Of a stretch of 48,358 nucleotides of DNA, positions 14,202 through 22,504 are shown piece after piece. A program made the position numbers and the translations under genes. Positions within the stretch are counted from its first letter, which is position 1; every line of letters starts with the position of its first letter. This DNA is from a virus, in IMG/VR virus record IMGVR_UViG_3300042562_000315, positions 1 through 48,358 of that record. The stretch is one strand, 5' to 3'. Below the pieces are notes generated by a model. The model saw nothing but the letters and a program-made list of their open reading frames with translations. It was not told the origin of the DNA and did not search any database.

Positions 14202-14624
14202 ATGTCTTTAGGTTTAGTAAAGAAAAATAGCAGTTCTCCTTTTCAATTACAAAGAAGTATTGTTGATCAAGGTGGAGAAAGTGGAGCTTACGGCGTAAAA
14301 GGTGGAGCTTATGAGTCTGGTGGTTTTAATCCAGATACGGTATATGATGGTACAAGTGCTGCTAGCGCTATAATTGGTATGGGAAAAACAGTAGGTGCTT
14401 CATTAGCTTCTAGAACTTCAGGAGATATTAATAAATCTAATATTAAAAGAAAATCTAAACTAGAAGAAAGAAAGAAAAATCTAGAGAAAAATACAGAAAA
14501 GAACAGTAAAAAAATAAAAAGAGTAGAAGGTAGAATAACTAAGAAAACTAATTCTATTAAAGAATACGAAGAAAGAACAAAACCTAGTCTAGAAGCAGAT
14601 ATACTCGATATAACTAAAAAATAA
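14202..14624 (+). CDS. small protein with C-terminal coiled coil (140 aa)
   Basis: Residues 1-85 are Gly/Ser-rich with the SSSPFQLQ motif (10-17) and a GGESGAYGVKGGAYESGG repeat; residues about 86-135 form a strongly charged Lys/Glu coiled coil (KSKLEERKKNLEKNTEKN). The split into a flexible head and a rod-like tail fits a small virion or scaffold-associated protein. No enzymatic feature is seen. Confidence 0.6.
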   Translation: MSLGLVKKNSSSPFQLQRSIVDQGGESGAYGVKGGAYESGGFNPDTVYDGTSAASAIIGMGKTVGASLASRTSGDINKSNIKRKSKLEERKKNLEKNTEKNSKKIKRVEGRITKKTNSIKEYEERTKPSLEADILDITKK

Positions 14625-14663
14625 TAATAAACAATAATAAACAACTAAAACAAAAAAAACAAA

Positions 14664-14921
14664 ATGGTAAAATTTATCTCAATTCCAGTTACAGGATTAG
14701 GAACAACTCTTATACCTACAGACGGTTTAATTACGCAATATCTTAGTGCTACTAGTGTTAAATTAGCAGCTGGCGGAAGATTACTAGCTCTAACAACAGT
14801 AGGAGCAACAACTGCATTTACTGATGCTATCAATAATGCTGCTTTAACGCTTAACGGACCAGTCTTAGCTTCTGTGGATTTACCTAGCGGACAGACTTGC
14901 ACAGCTATTGTGATATCGTAA
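14664..14921 (+). CDS. small beta-rich protein, virion-type (85 aa)
   Basis: The sequence alternates hydrophobic and polar residues (FISIPVTGLGTTLIPTDGL) with short glycine turns and one cysteine, as expected for a compact all-beta protein. It ends SGQTCTAIVIS. There is no membrane span or catalytic motif. A capsid decoration or minor structural protein would suit its place in the late cluster, but this is inference. Confidence 0.6.
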   Translation: MVKFISIPVTGLGTTLIPTDGLITQYLSATSVKLAAGGRLLALTTVGATTAFTDAINNAALTLNGPVLASVDLPSGQTCTAIVIS

Positions 14922-14938
14922 CAATTAATTTAAAATCC

Positions 14939-14958
14939 CCTATAGAGTAATTTATAGG
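14939..14958. terminator. short hairpin, possible weak terminator or RNA-processing site
   Basis: CCTATA and TATAGG form a 6-bp stem around an 8-base loop, between the gene ending at 14921 and the ATG at 14982. No T-run follows, so it is not a standard terminator. It could stabilise or slow transcripts in this densely packed cluster. Confidence 0.3.
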
Positions 14959-14981
14959 TGAATTTAATAAACTTAAAAATT

Positions 14982-15227
14982 ATGAAAACTCCATTAAGTC
15001 AAAAAACAGTTAAAAAAGAAAAAGACGTTTCTTACAAAAGTGATATGATAGGTTTACCTAGTAAAGTTGTTAAACAACAAAAGACAACGATGAAAGAAGC
15101 TAGTAGTGGACCAAGATATGAAATAAAGAAAAATGGATCAGGTGTTTCATCTAAAAAACCTACCCCACTTAATATGAAAAAAGAATACGGAAAAACAAAA
15201 TCTCCTGCTAAAATGAAAAAATGTTAA
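14982..15227 (+). CDS. small Lys-rich protein (81 aa)
   Basis: I use ATG 14982; a GTG at 14958 in the same frame would start inside the hairpin. The protein is highly basic (many KK and KKE runs), begins MKTPLSQK and ends KSPAKMKKC, resembling the SP(L/A)K tags of other small late proteins here. It is probably disordered and may bind DNA or the capsid interior. The neighbouring gene starts two bases after its stop. Confidence 0.6.
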   Translation: MKTPLSQKTVKKEKDVSYKSDMIGLPSKVVKQQKTTMKEASSGPRYEIKKNGSGVSSKKPTPLNMKKEYGKTKSPAKMKKC

Positions 15228-15228
15228 T

Positions 15229-15543
15229 ATGGCATTTGTAATGAATGGAGCGCCATATATTACAAACAACACTCCAATATACAGCGTTGATATGGACGAT
15301 AATGTTTTGGGTATGGCTCAAAATAATGGTTCTATTCTTATAAACAAAAATGTTTCACCTTTAGAATTAGAGAAAAGTAAAACTATAGAGCATGAAATGG
15401 TTCACATCGATCAAATGAAAAGAGGCGACTTGGACTATACAGATACTTCAGTAACTTGGAAAGGTAAGAAATATCCAAGATCTTCTATGAAAGAAGGGTC
15501 TAAAAAACTACCCTGGGAAGTAGAAGCTTATAAAAAGCAATAA
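15229..15543 (+). CDS. small HExxH zinc metallopeptidase-like protein (104 aa)
   Basis: The motif EHEMVHIDQM (residues 54-63) carries HExxH, and WEVEA near the C-terminus (96-100) provides a downstream Glu that could be the third zinc ligand. This is the layout of minimal gluzincin-like domains. The protein is only 104 residues, so a full protease is doubtful; it may act on a specific virion substrate or on the cell wall at entry. It lies amid virion-type genes, not next to the endolysin. Confidence 0.7.
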   Translation: MAFVMNGAPYITNNTPIYSVDMDDNVLGMAQNNGSILINKNVSPLELEKSKTIEHEMVHIDQMKRGDLDYTDTSVTWKGKKYPRSSMKEGSKKLPWEVEAYKKQ

Positions 15544-15578
15544 ATACGTGTAATAATAATACTAAAGAAATAAACAAA

Positions 15579-15899
15579 ATGGCTTATAAACAAAACGCGG
15601 GTAGAGGTAACTCCCCAAAAACAGGAAATGGAATTCCTTCTGCTTTAATGCAAGTTAAACCAAGTTTCAAAGGTTCTACCGATAAAACAGAATCTGCAGG
15701 AGGTAATGCTCCAGGAATGACAGCTAACACTGACTTATTAAAAGTAGCAAAATACTACGGTGGTAAAGCAATTGATAAAATCAAACAAGGTGGTCAATAC
15801 TTAGCTGATGTTGCAGAAGGTAAAAAAGGTTCGTCTAGTTATAGTGGTGGAGCTGAATCAATGAGACAAAAAAACATAGCTAAGAAAAAAGCTAAATAA
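15579..15899 (+). CDS. small Gly/Lys/Ser-rich protein (106 aa)
   Basis: The protein starts with a flexible N-terminus (AGRGNSPKTGNG), has a helical middle (about 50-85: LLKVAKYYGGKAIDKIKQGG) and a Lys-rich tail. No signal peptide, membrane span or enzyme motif is seen. It resembles the small internal proteins of podovirus heads in composition, but the family is not recognised. Confidence 0.6.
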   Translation: MAYKQNAGRGNSPKTGNGIPSALMQVKPSFKGSTDKTESAGGNAPGMTANTDLLKVAKYYGGKAIDKIKQGGQYLADVAEGKKGSSSYSGGAESMRQKNIAKKKAK

Positions 15900-15906
15900 A
15901 TAAATT

Positions 15907-16212
15907 ATGGGACAGTACGGAAATCAACCAGATTTTGGAACAAGAGCAAAAAATATAACTCCATCTGGCGATCCATCTAATGGAACTACTAATATAGCCC
16001 CAGCAGCTTTATATATAGGCGTTGGTGGTACATTAATATGCAGAGTTGTTGGAGGTAACGCTAATATATTAAATCCAAATGAAGAACAAACCGGATGGAC
16101 AACTTTTATTAATATCCCAAGTGGCACTTTTTTTCCAGTTATAGTTTCTGCAGTTTATGGAGGCGATGGTGATAATAGTACAACTTGCACGGACATAGTA
16201 GCACTTTACTAA
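15907..16212 (+). CDS. small beta-sheet virion protein of the 'GxGGxL...IVALY' type (101 aa)
   Basis: The protein has the pattern ALYIGVGGTLICRVVGG, FINIPSGTFFPVIVSAVY and a final DIVALY. I recall the same run of strands from a widespread small phage protein family thought to decorate capsid or tail. Recognition is from memory only. It overlaps the next start codon by one base. A surface or decoration role is inferred. Confidence 0.6.
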   Translation: MGQYGNQPDFGTRAKNITPSGDPSNGTTNIAPAALYIGVGGTLICRVVGGNANILNPNEEQTGWTTFINIPSGTFFPVIVSAVYGGDGDNSTTCTDIVALY

Positions 16213-16484
16213 TGGGGTGGGGAATAGGTATTGGAATAGGATGGGGGGGATATAATGCACCAGCCTTGCCTCCTGGTGTAAATGAAATATTTTTATATGG
16301 TTGCCTTAACCTTATACCAATTGCAACTGTATATAGTCTTGAAAATGAGTTGGTAATTGGGGGTCTATATTATAACGATCCTAATTTTAATGAAGCATTC
16401 AATGGATTTGGCGGGGCCGGGGAGGGCGCCGACCAATATGAATTTGTTGTTGGTGAAATGACTCCAAATTTTCAGGTTTGCTAA
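16212..16484 (+). CDS. small Gly-rich hydrophobic protein (90 aa)
   Basis: I use ATG 16212, which overlaps the preceding stop; the frame is open upstream to 16185 inside the previous gene. The N-terminus is very Gly/Trp-rich (MGWGIGIGIGWGGYNAPA), the rest a mixed beta segment ending NFQVC. The glycine stretch could be a membrane-inserting or packing element. Function unknown. Confidence 0.55.
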   Translation: MGWGIGIGIGWGGYNAPALPPGVNEIFLYGCLNLIPIATVYSLENELVIGGLYYNDPNFNEAFNGFGGAGEGADQYEFVVGEMTPNFQVC

Positions 16485-16524
16485 TAAATAATAAAATAAT
16501 TATAACAATCAAATTAAATAAAAA

Positions 16525-16794
16525 ATGGAAGAAACAAAAAAGATTACAACAGAACAATTAGAAACAATTGTTAAAGGGCAAAAAGAATTAAATACCTTAT
16601 TGGTAAATATTGGTATTTTGGAATCACAAAAACATGGATTGCTACATCAAATTGCAGAAGTAAACAAATTCAACGAAGAGTTTAAATCTGGATTACAAGA
16701 AGAGTATGGTGCAATTAATATTAATTTAGAAGACGGTTCTTATACAATTGTAGAAGATGAAAAAGAAACTGAGGCTAAACTTAATGTAGTGTAA
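16525..16794 (+). CDS. small coiled-coil protein (89 aa)
   Basis: Residues 5-60 make a continuous heptad-like helix with Leu/Ile/Val spacing (QLETIVKGQKELNTLLVNIG), followed by a Glu-rich tail. The pattern (helix, glycine break, short beta tail ININLEDGSYTIV) recurs in small proteins of marine phages. It may be an assembly chaperone or virion scaffold component. It is part of a tight gene string leading to the terminase. Confidence 0.6.
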   Translation: MEETKKITTEQLETIVKGQKELNTLLVNIGILESQKHGLLHQIAEVNKFNEEFKSGLQEEYGAININLEDGSYTIVEDEKETEAKLNVV

Positions 16795-16795
16795 A

Positions 16796-17023
16796 ATGGA
16801 TTCAGTTATAAGAAAAATAAGTATTGGTACGGACTATAAGAACGAAGCAATGCACTATTCCATTGGGCAACAAGTATACGGCGGTCATGAAATTGCTTAT
16901 ATCAAGTTAGATCAAACAGATTCTTCTTATAACATATATATTAAAAAAGAAGATGAGATTATGCCTTGGAAAAAGTTTAATGCTAACATGGCAATCTCCG
17001 TAGAATACGATTTGGAATACTAA
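16796..17023 (+). CDS. small conserved phage protein (75 aa)
   Basis: The sequence VIRKISIGTDYKNEAMHYSIG and WKKFNANMAISVEYDLEY resembles a small protein found in several marine and Bacteroidota phages (recalled, not searched). Its strands and lack of a hydrophobic core span suggest a compact soluble beta protein. It overlaps the next start by one base. Function unknown. Confidence 0.6.
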   Translation: MDSVIRKISIGTDYKNEAMHYSIGQQVYGGHEIAYIKLDQTDSSYNIYIKKEDEIMPWKKFNANMAISVEYDLEY

Positions 17024-17631
17024 TGAAAAGTGTATTTAATTTTATCGTGAAACCGGTAGGTGAAAGATACGATAATAAAATTAAGGTAGAAGGCAAAGAG
17101 CTAATACTGAATACTAAAATAGAAAGTTTTAAGTCTGTGAATAATTTAGCGGAGGTAATATCTACCCCGCTAGCTTATTCAAGTGATATAAAAGTAGGTG
17201 ATATTATTGTTATACATCATAATGTTTTTAGAAGATTCTATGATATTAGAGGTAATCAAAAAAATAGTAGAGCATACTTTATGGACAATATGTACTTCTG
17301 TGATATAGATCAAATTTATTTATACAAATCAGAAGGCAAATGGAAAACTCTAGGTGATAGATGTTTTATAAAACCATTAAAGAATATTGACCCTTTAAAG
17401 CTTGATAAAGAGCAACGCCTTATTGGTATATTAAAATACGGAAACAACTCCCTAAAAGAGCTTAAAATAAACGAGGGAGACCTTGTAGGTTATACTCCTT
17501 ATGGTGAGTTTGATTTTATCATAGATGGGGAACGACTTTATTGTATGAAATCTAATGATATTGTAATTAAATATGAATATAAAGGAAACGAAGCAGAATA
17601 TAATCCTAGCTGGGCACAAGGCAGTTCTTGA
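17023..17631 (+). CDS. tandem GroES-fold co-chaperonin-like protein (202 aa)
   Basis: Two GroES-like barrels are visible. Barrel 1 has FNFIVKPVGERY at the start, a strand-loop-strand VGDIIVIHHNVFRRF (58-72) and a closing CDIDQIYLY (93-101). Barrel 2 begins DRCFIKPLK (112-120), has a strand-loop-strand EGDLVGYTPYGEF and ends SNDIVIKYEY (about 179-188). Both follow the GroES pattern 'F-IKP ... GDhh ... D-h--h'. No typical GGhhL mobile loop is seen, so GroEL binding is uncertain. It sits just before the terminase genes and overlaps the next gene by 59 bases. A chaperone for capsid or packaging proteins is the likeliest role. Confidence 0.75.
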   Translation: MKSVFNFIVKPVGERYDNKIKVEGKELILNTKIESFKSVNNLAEVISTPLAYSSDIKVGDIIVIHHNVFRRFYDIRGNQKNSRAYFMDNMYFCDIDQIYLYKSEGKWKTLGDRCFIKPLKNIDPLKLDKEQRLIGILKYGNNSLKELKINEGDLVGYTPYGEFDFIIDGERLYCMKSNDIVIKYEYKGNEAEYNPSWAQGSS

Positions 17632-17848
17632 ATTAATTAAAGTTGCTGAAGAGGCGATCTTAAATAATGGAGACGATGATTTAAGCGCAGATAAATTAAA
17701 AAATGCTGCTGCTACAAAAAAATTAGCAATCTTCGATGCTTTTGAAATACTAACACGTATCGAAGAAGAAGAAAAGTTATTAGTTGAAGGAGATAAAGAA
17801 GCTGAAGTAAAAGTATTTAAAGGTTTTGCAGAAGGGAGATCTAAATAA
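17573..17848 (+). CDS. terminase small subunit candidate (91 aa)
   Basis: Immediately upstream of TerL, whose start overlaps its stop by one base, this mostly helical acidic protein (KAVLELIKVAEEAILNNGDD, KKLAIFDAFEILTRIEEEEK) has the size of small TerS proteins of podoviruses. The N-terminal helix could bind DNA, but no helix-turn-helix is clear. It overlaps the previous gene by 59 bases in another frame. TerS is inferred from gene order; sequence alone is weak. Confidence 0.6.
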   Translation: MNIKETKQNIILAGHKAVLELIKVAEEAILNNGDDDLSADKLKNAAATKKLAIFDAFEILTRIEEEEKLLVEGDKEAEVKVFKGFAEGRSK

Positions 17849-20070
17849 TGTACGAGCAAACTTTATATAAAATAATACCAGACTATATAAAGTCAAGTGT
17901 TATTAAGCAGGACAATCGTTTAAAAAAATGGAAGTATGGGTATAATAAAGACCATGATGTGGTTGTTATTAGTAAAACTGGAAAGATTGGTGAAATTATT
18001 GAAATCCAAAATTTAAAAATAGCTTTACCATTATCTGAAAACCCTTATTCCAGGTCTTCTAAAAAAGAAGAACAATATTGGGAACAAATGAGTTACCCAA
18101 AAGAAATAAGTAAAATAAAAAGCACGTTTGATTGGAACAAGCAACCTGATGTATTTAAAGACAGATGGTATGATTATATTGATAACGAGTTTAAGTATAG
18201 AGAGGAAGGTTTATTCTTTTACAACAACGGTAAACCCACTTATATAACAGGTACGCACTATATGTACTTGCAATGGAGTAAAATAGATATTGGTGCTCCA
18301 GATTACAGAGAATCAAATAGATTATTTTTTATATTCTGGGAAGCTTGTAAAGCAGATCTTAGATGTTACGGAATATGTTATTTAAAGAATAGACGTTCTG
18401 GATTCTCATTTATGTCATCTTCTGAATTAGTTAACTTGGCCACCATATCAAGTGACTCTAGATTTGGTATATTATCAAAATCGGGAGCAGATGCTAAAAA
18501 AATGTTTACCGACAAAGTTGTTCCAATATCAATAAATTATCCTTTCTTTTTTAAACCTATTCAAGATGGTATGGATAGACCTAAAACAGAATTAGCTTAT
18601 AGAGTACCTGCTTCTAAACTTACAAGAAAGAAACTTGATACTAATGATAAAGCTGAAGAGATGGACGGGCTTGATACTACTATTGACTGGAAAAATACAG
18701 GTGATAACAGCTATGATGGTGAAAAATTAAAACTGTTAGTTCATGATGAAAGTGGTAAATGGGAAAGACCTGATAATATATTAAACAACTGGCGAGTTAC
18801 TAAAACAACTCTTAGATTAGGTAGTAGGATTATTGGTAAGTGTATGATGGGTTCAACTTCAAATGCTTTAGATAAAGGAGGGGAGAATTTTAAAACACTT
18901 TATTATAATTCAGATGTTACAAAAAGAAACCGCAATGGACAGACTAGCTCAGGACTATATAGTTTGTTCATACCTATGGAATGGTCGTACGAAGGATTCA
19001 TTGACACTTATGGCTTACCTGTATTCGACACTCCAGAAAAACCAGTCAACGGAGTTGATGGTGGAGAAATAGTATATGGTGTTATTGAACATTGGCAAAA
19101 TGAAGTTGATGGTTTAAAATCTGATCAAGATGGTCTTAACGAATACTACAGACAGTTTCCAAGAACAGAACAACACGCGTTTAGAGACGAAGCAAAACAA
19201 TCTTTGTTTAATCTTACTAAGATATATGAGCAAATAGATTATAATGAGGATTTAAGAAATACAAGCATTATAACTAAAGGAAGTTTTCAATGGGAAAATG
19301 GTATACCAGATACTAGGGTTATTTTTTACCCAAACAGAGACGGTAGATTTTTAATATCATGGATACCACCTCAACATTTACAAAATAACGTAGTTATTAA
19401 AAATGGTAGTAAATATCCAGGTAATGAGCATTTAGGAGCTTTTGGATGTGACCCTTATGACATATCAGGAACTGTAGATGGTAAAGGATCTAATGGAGCA
19501 TTGAGTGGATTAACTAAATTCTCAATGGACGAAGCACCTGCTAATAGTTTCTTTTTAGAATACATTGCTAGACCTCAGACTGCTGAGATATTTTTTGAAG
19601 AAGTTTTAATGGCATGTGTATTCTACGGTATGCCAATACTAGCAGAAAATAACAAACCTAGATTACTTTTTCATTTTAAAAGAAGAGGTTACAGAGGTTA
19701 CTCAATGAATCGACCAGATAAAATATATGCTAAATTATCTATAACAGAAAAAGATATTGGTGGAATACCAAACTCTAGTGAGGATATTAAACAAGCTCAC
19801 GCCGCTGCTATTGAATCATATATAGAAGACCATGTTGGTTTTACAGAAAATGGATTTGGTTCAATGTACTTTAATAAAACATTAAACGACTGGGCAAGAT
19901 TTAATATAAATGATAGAACAAAACATGATGCTTCTATTAGTTCTGGATTAGCGATAATGGCTTGCAATAAGAATAGATATACTCCAAACAACCCTATAAT
20001 TAGACAGGTGCATAATTTAGGAATTAAAAAATATGACAATACAGGTTCTTCATCAAAAATATACAAATGA
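17848..20070 (+). CDS. terL: terminase large subunit (740 aa)
   Basis: The ATPase half has an altered P-loop region (CYLKNRRSGFSFMSSS, residues 177-192) without the usual GKS/T, and a Walker B LLVHDESGKW with D300 and E301. A coupling motif GSTSN follows at 335-339. The nuclease half starts with an acidic residue after a strand, GAFGCDPYDISG (D535). The length (740 aa) is large for a podovirus TerL but usual for Bacteroidota and crAss-like phages. It packages DNA through the portal. The start overlaps the upstream small gene by one base and the stop overlaps the portal start by four. Confidence 0.85.
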   Translation: MYEQTLYKIIPDYIKSSVIKQDNRLKKWKYGYNKDHDVVVISKTGKIGEIIEIQNLKIALPLSENPYSRSSKKEEQYWEQMSYPKEISKIKSTFDWNKQPDVFKDRWYDYIDNEFKYREEGLFFYNNGKPTYITGTHYMYLQWSKIDIGAPDYRESNRLFFIFWEACKADLRCYGICYLKNRRSGFSFMSSSELVNLATISSDSRFGILSKSGADAKKMFTDKVVPISINYPFFFKPIQDGMDRPKTELAYRVPASKLTRKKLDTNDKAEEMDGLDTTIDWKNTGDNSYDGEKLKLLVHDESGKWERPDNILNNWRVTKTTLRLGSRIIGKCMMGSTSNALDKGGENFKTLYYNSDVTKRNRNGQTSSGLYSLFIPMEWSYEGFIDTYGLPVFDTPEKPVNGVDGGEIVYGVIEHWQNEVDGLKSDQDGLNEYYRQFPRTEQHAFRDEAKQSLFNLTKIYEQIDYNEDLRNTSIITKGSFQWENGIPDTRVIFYPNRDGRFLISWIPPQHLQNNVVIKNGSKYPGNEHLGAFGCDPYDISGTVDGKGSNGALSGLTKFSMDEAPANSFFLEYIARPQTAEIFFEEVLMACVFYGMPILAENNKPRLLFHFKRRGYRGYSMNRPDKIYAKLSITEKDIGGIPNSSEDIKQAHAAAIESYIEDHVGFTENGFGSMYFNKTLNDWARFNINDRTKHDASISSGLAIMACNKNRYTPNNPIIRQVHNLGIKKYDNTGSSSKIYK

Positions 20071-22472
20071 ATATATACACAAATACAAATAGCGCATTTC
20101 CTAGTCAAGTCGTACCTGATGCGGTTAAAGCTTCCGAAGAATATGGATTGCAAGTATCACGTGCTATAGAACAAGAATGGTTTGACCAAGGTAGAACCAC
20201 GGGTAATAGATACTTAACTAATTGGAATAATTTTCATCAATTAAGATTATATGCTAGAGGAGAACAGTCTGTTCAAAAGTATAAAGATGAATTAGCTACA
20301 AATGGTGATATTTCATATTTAAACTTAGATTGGAAACCAGTACCTATTATATCTAAATTTGTTGACATCGTAGTTAATGGTATGTCTCAGAAAGGTTATG
20401 ATATAAAAGCGTATGCTCAAGATCCAGAATCTTTAAAAGCAAAAACAGAATATGCTCAATCTATATTAAGAGATATGCATTCTCAAGATTTAATTGAAAA
20501 AGCTAAAGAATTAATAGGTGAAGACTTTTCTAGTTCTACACTTAAAAAAGATGAACTTCCTGAGACTAAAGAAGAGTTAGAATTGCACATGCAATTAAAT
20601 TATAAGCAATCTATTGAGATAGCAGAAGAAGAAGCTATTAATAACGTACTAGCACAAAACAAGTGGGACTTAACTAAGCGTAGATTAAATTACGATTTAA
20701 CAGTATTAGGTATTGCATGTACTAAAACAAACTTTAACGTTAGTGAAGGTATTAAATTAGAATATGTTGATCCAGCTTATTTAGTTTACTCTTATACTGA
20801 AGATCCAAACTTTGAAGATATATACTATGTTGGAGAAGTTAAAGCAGTTACAATACCAGAATTAAAAATGCAATTTCCTAGTCTATCAGAAGAGGAATTA
20901 AAGCGAATTCAGGAAATGCCAGGTAATAGACAATATATAACTGGTTGGGGTAATTATGATGAAAACACTGTTCAAGTATTATATTTCGAGTATAAGACTT
21001 ATATGAATCAAGTTTTTAAAATAAAGTATGGAGAAAACGGAATGGAAAAAGTCATTGAAAAAACAGACGATTTCAATCCACCTCAAAACGATAAATTTGA
21101 TAGAGTATCTAGAACTATAGAAGTACTATATACTGGAGCTAAAATCCTAGGTACTAATACAATGTTAGAATGGAGATTATCTGAAAACATGTCTAGACCA
21201 TTTGCAAATATGACAAAAGTTGAAATGAACTATGTTATCACTGCTCCTAGAATGTATAAAGGTAGAATAGATTCATTAGTAAACAAGGTAACAGGTTTTG
21301 CTGATATGATTCAGTTAACACATCTTAAATTACAACAAGTAATGTCTAAGATGGTTCCTGATGGAGTATTTGTTGATGTAGATGGTCTTGCTGAAGTTGA
21401 CTTAGGTAATGGTACAAACTATAATGCTGCTGAAGCATTAAATATGTATTTCCAAACTGGTAGTATAGTTGGTAGATCTTTAACACAAGAAGGTAACGGA
21501 AATCCAGGTAAAGTACCAATTCAAGAATTAAGTAGTTCATCAGGTCAAGCTAAGATAGCTTCGCTTATACAAACTTATCAATATTATTTACAACTTATAA
21601 GAGATGTTACTGGACTTAATGAAGCTCGTGACGGAAGTATGGTTGATAAAGATACATTAGTAGGACTTCAAAAGATGGCCGCTAATGCGTCAAATACTGC
21701 TACTAAACATATTTTACAGTCTAGTTTATTTCTGACCCTTAGAGCGTGTGAAAATGTTTCGTTAAGAATTGCAGATTGTTTAGATTATCCATTGTTAGCA
21801 AAAACATTAGAAGAAAGTATAACTTCATATAATGTATCTACTTTAAAAGAAATGAAATATCTAAACTTGTATGAGTTTGGTATTTACTTAGAACTAGAGC
21901 CAGATGAAGAAGATAAAGCTTTATTAGAACAAAATATACAAGTAGCATTACAGAGTGGAGGTATAGACCTTGACGATGCTATTGATATTCGTCAGATTAG
22001 AAATTTAAAACTAGCTAATCAAACTTTAAAATTCAGAAAAAAGAAAAAACAAAAAGCCGCTCAGGAAGCTCAGATGGCTAATATACAAGCGCAAGCTCAA
22101 GCGAATCAACAGACTGCAGAAAAAGCAGCTTTATTTGAAGTTCAAAAACAACAAGCATTAACTCAGGAAACTGTTAATGTAGAACAAGCTAAATCTCAAT
22201 TTGAGATACAAAGAATGCAAGCCGAAGCTCAAATAAAGAAACAACTAATGGAAGCGCAGTTTCAATATGATATGCAACTAGCACAGATTAAAATGCAAAC
22301 CATTGATAAAAACTTACAAACAGCCGAAGATAGAAAAGATGCTAGAACAAAAATACAAGCAACTCAACAATCAGAGTTAATAGATCAACGTAAAAACAAT
22401 TCTTTACCAAAAGATTTTGAAGGTCAAGATTTAGGTTTTTCAGATGAATCAATTCAATCGTTCGGAATGTAA
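20067..22472 (+). CDS. portal protein (801 aa)
   Basis: Order (directly after TerL), length near 800 residues and an N-terminal half with mixed alpha/beta content support a portal. The C-terminal 150 residues are a long Gln/Ala-rich helix (QANQQTAEKAALFEVQKQQ), the barrel-like extension common in Bacteroidota podovirus portals. The protein would form the dodecameric vertex ring for DNA entry and tail attachment. Its start overlaps the TerL stop. No enzymatic motif is expected or seen. Confidence 0.85.
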   Translation: MNIYTNTNSAFPSQVVPDAVKASEEYGLQVSRAIEQEWFDQGRTTGNRYLTNWNNFHQLRLYARGEQSVQKYKDELATNGDISYLNLDWKPVPIISKFVDIVVNGMSQKGYDIKAYAQDPESLKAKTEYAQSILRDMHSQDLIEKAKELIGEDFSSSTLKKDELPETKEELELHMQLNYKQSIEIAEEEAINNVLAQNKWDLTKRRLNYDLTVLGIACTKTNFNVSEGIKLEYVDPAYLVYSYTEDPNFEDIYYVGEVKAVTIPELKMQFPSLSEEELKRIQEMPGNRQYITGWGNYDENTVQVLYFEYKTYMNQVFKIKYGENGMEKVIEKTDDFNPPQNDKFDRVSRTIEVLYTGAKILGTNTMLEWRLSENMSRPFANMTKVEMNYVITAPRMYKGRIDSLVNKVTGFADMIQLTHLKLQQVMSKMVPDGVFVDVDGLAEVDLGNGTNYNAAEALNMYFQTGSIVGRSLTQEGNGNPGKVPIQELSSSSGQAKIASLIQTYQYYLQLIRDVTGLNEARDGSMVDKDTLVGLQKMAANASNTATKHILQSSLFLTLRACENVSLRIADCLDYPLLAKTLEESITSYNVSTLKEMKYLNLYEFGIYLELEPDEEDKALLEQNIQVALQSGGIDLDDAIDIRQIRNLKLANQTLKFRKKKKQKAAQEAQMANIQAQAQANQQTAEKAALFEVQKQQALTQETVNVEQAKSQFEIQRMQAEAQIKKQLMEAQFQYDMQLAQIKMQTIDKNLQTAEDRKDARTKIQATQQSELIDQRKNNSLPKDFEGQDLGFSDESIQSFGM

Positions 22473-22504
22473 AACAATTATAACCAATTTTATATTATTA
22501 TATC

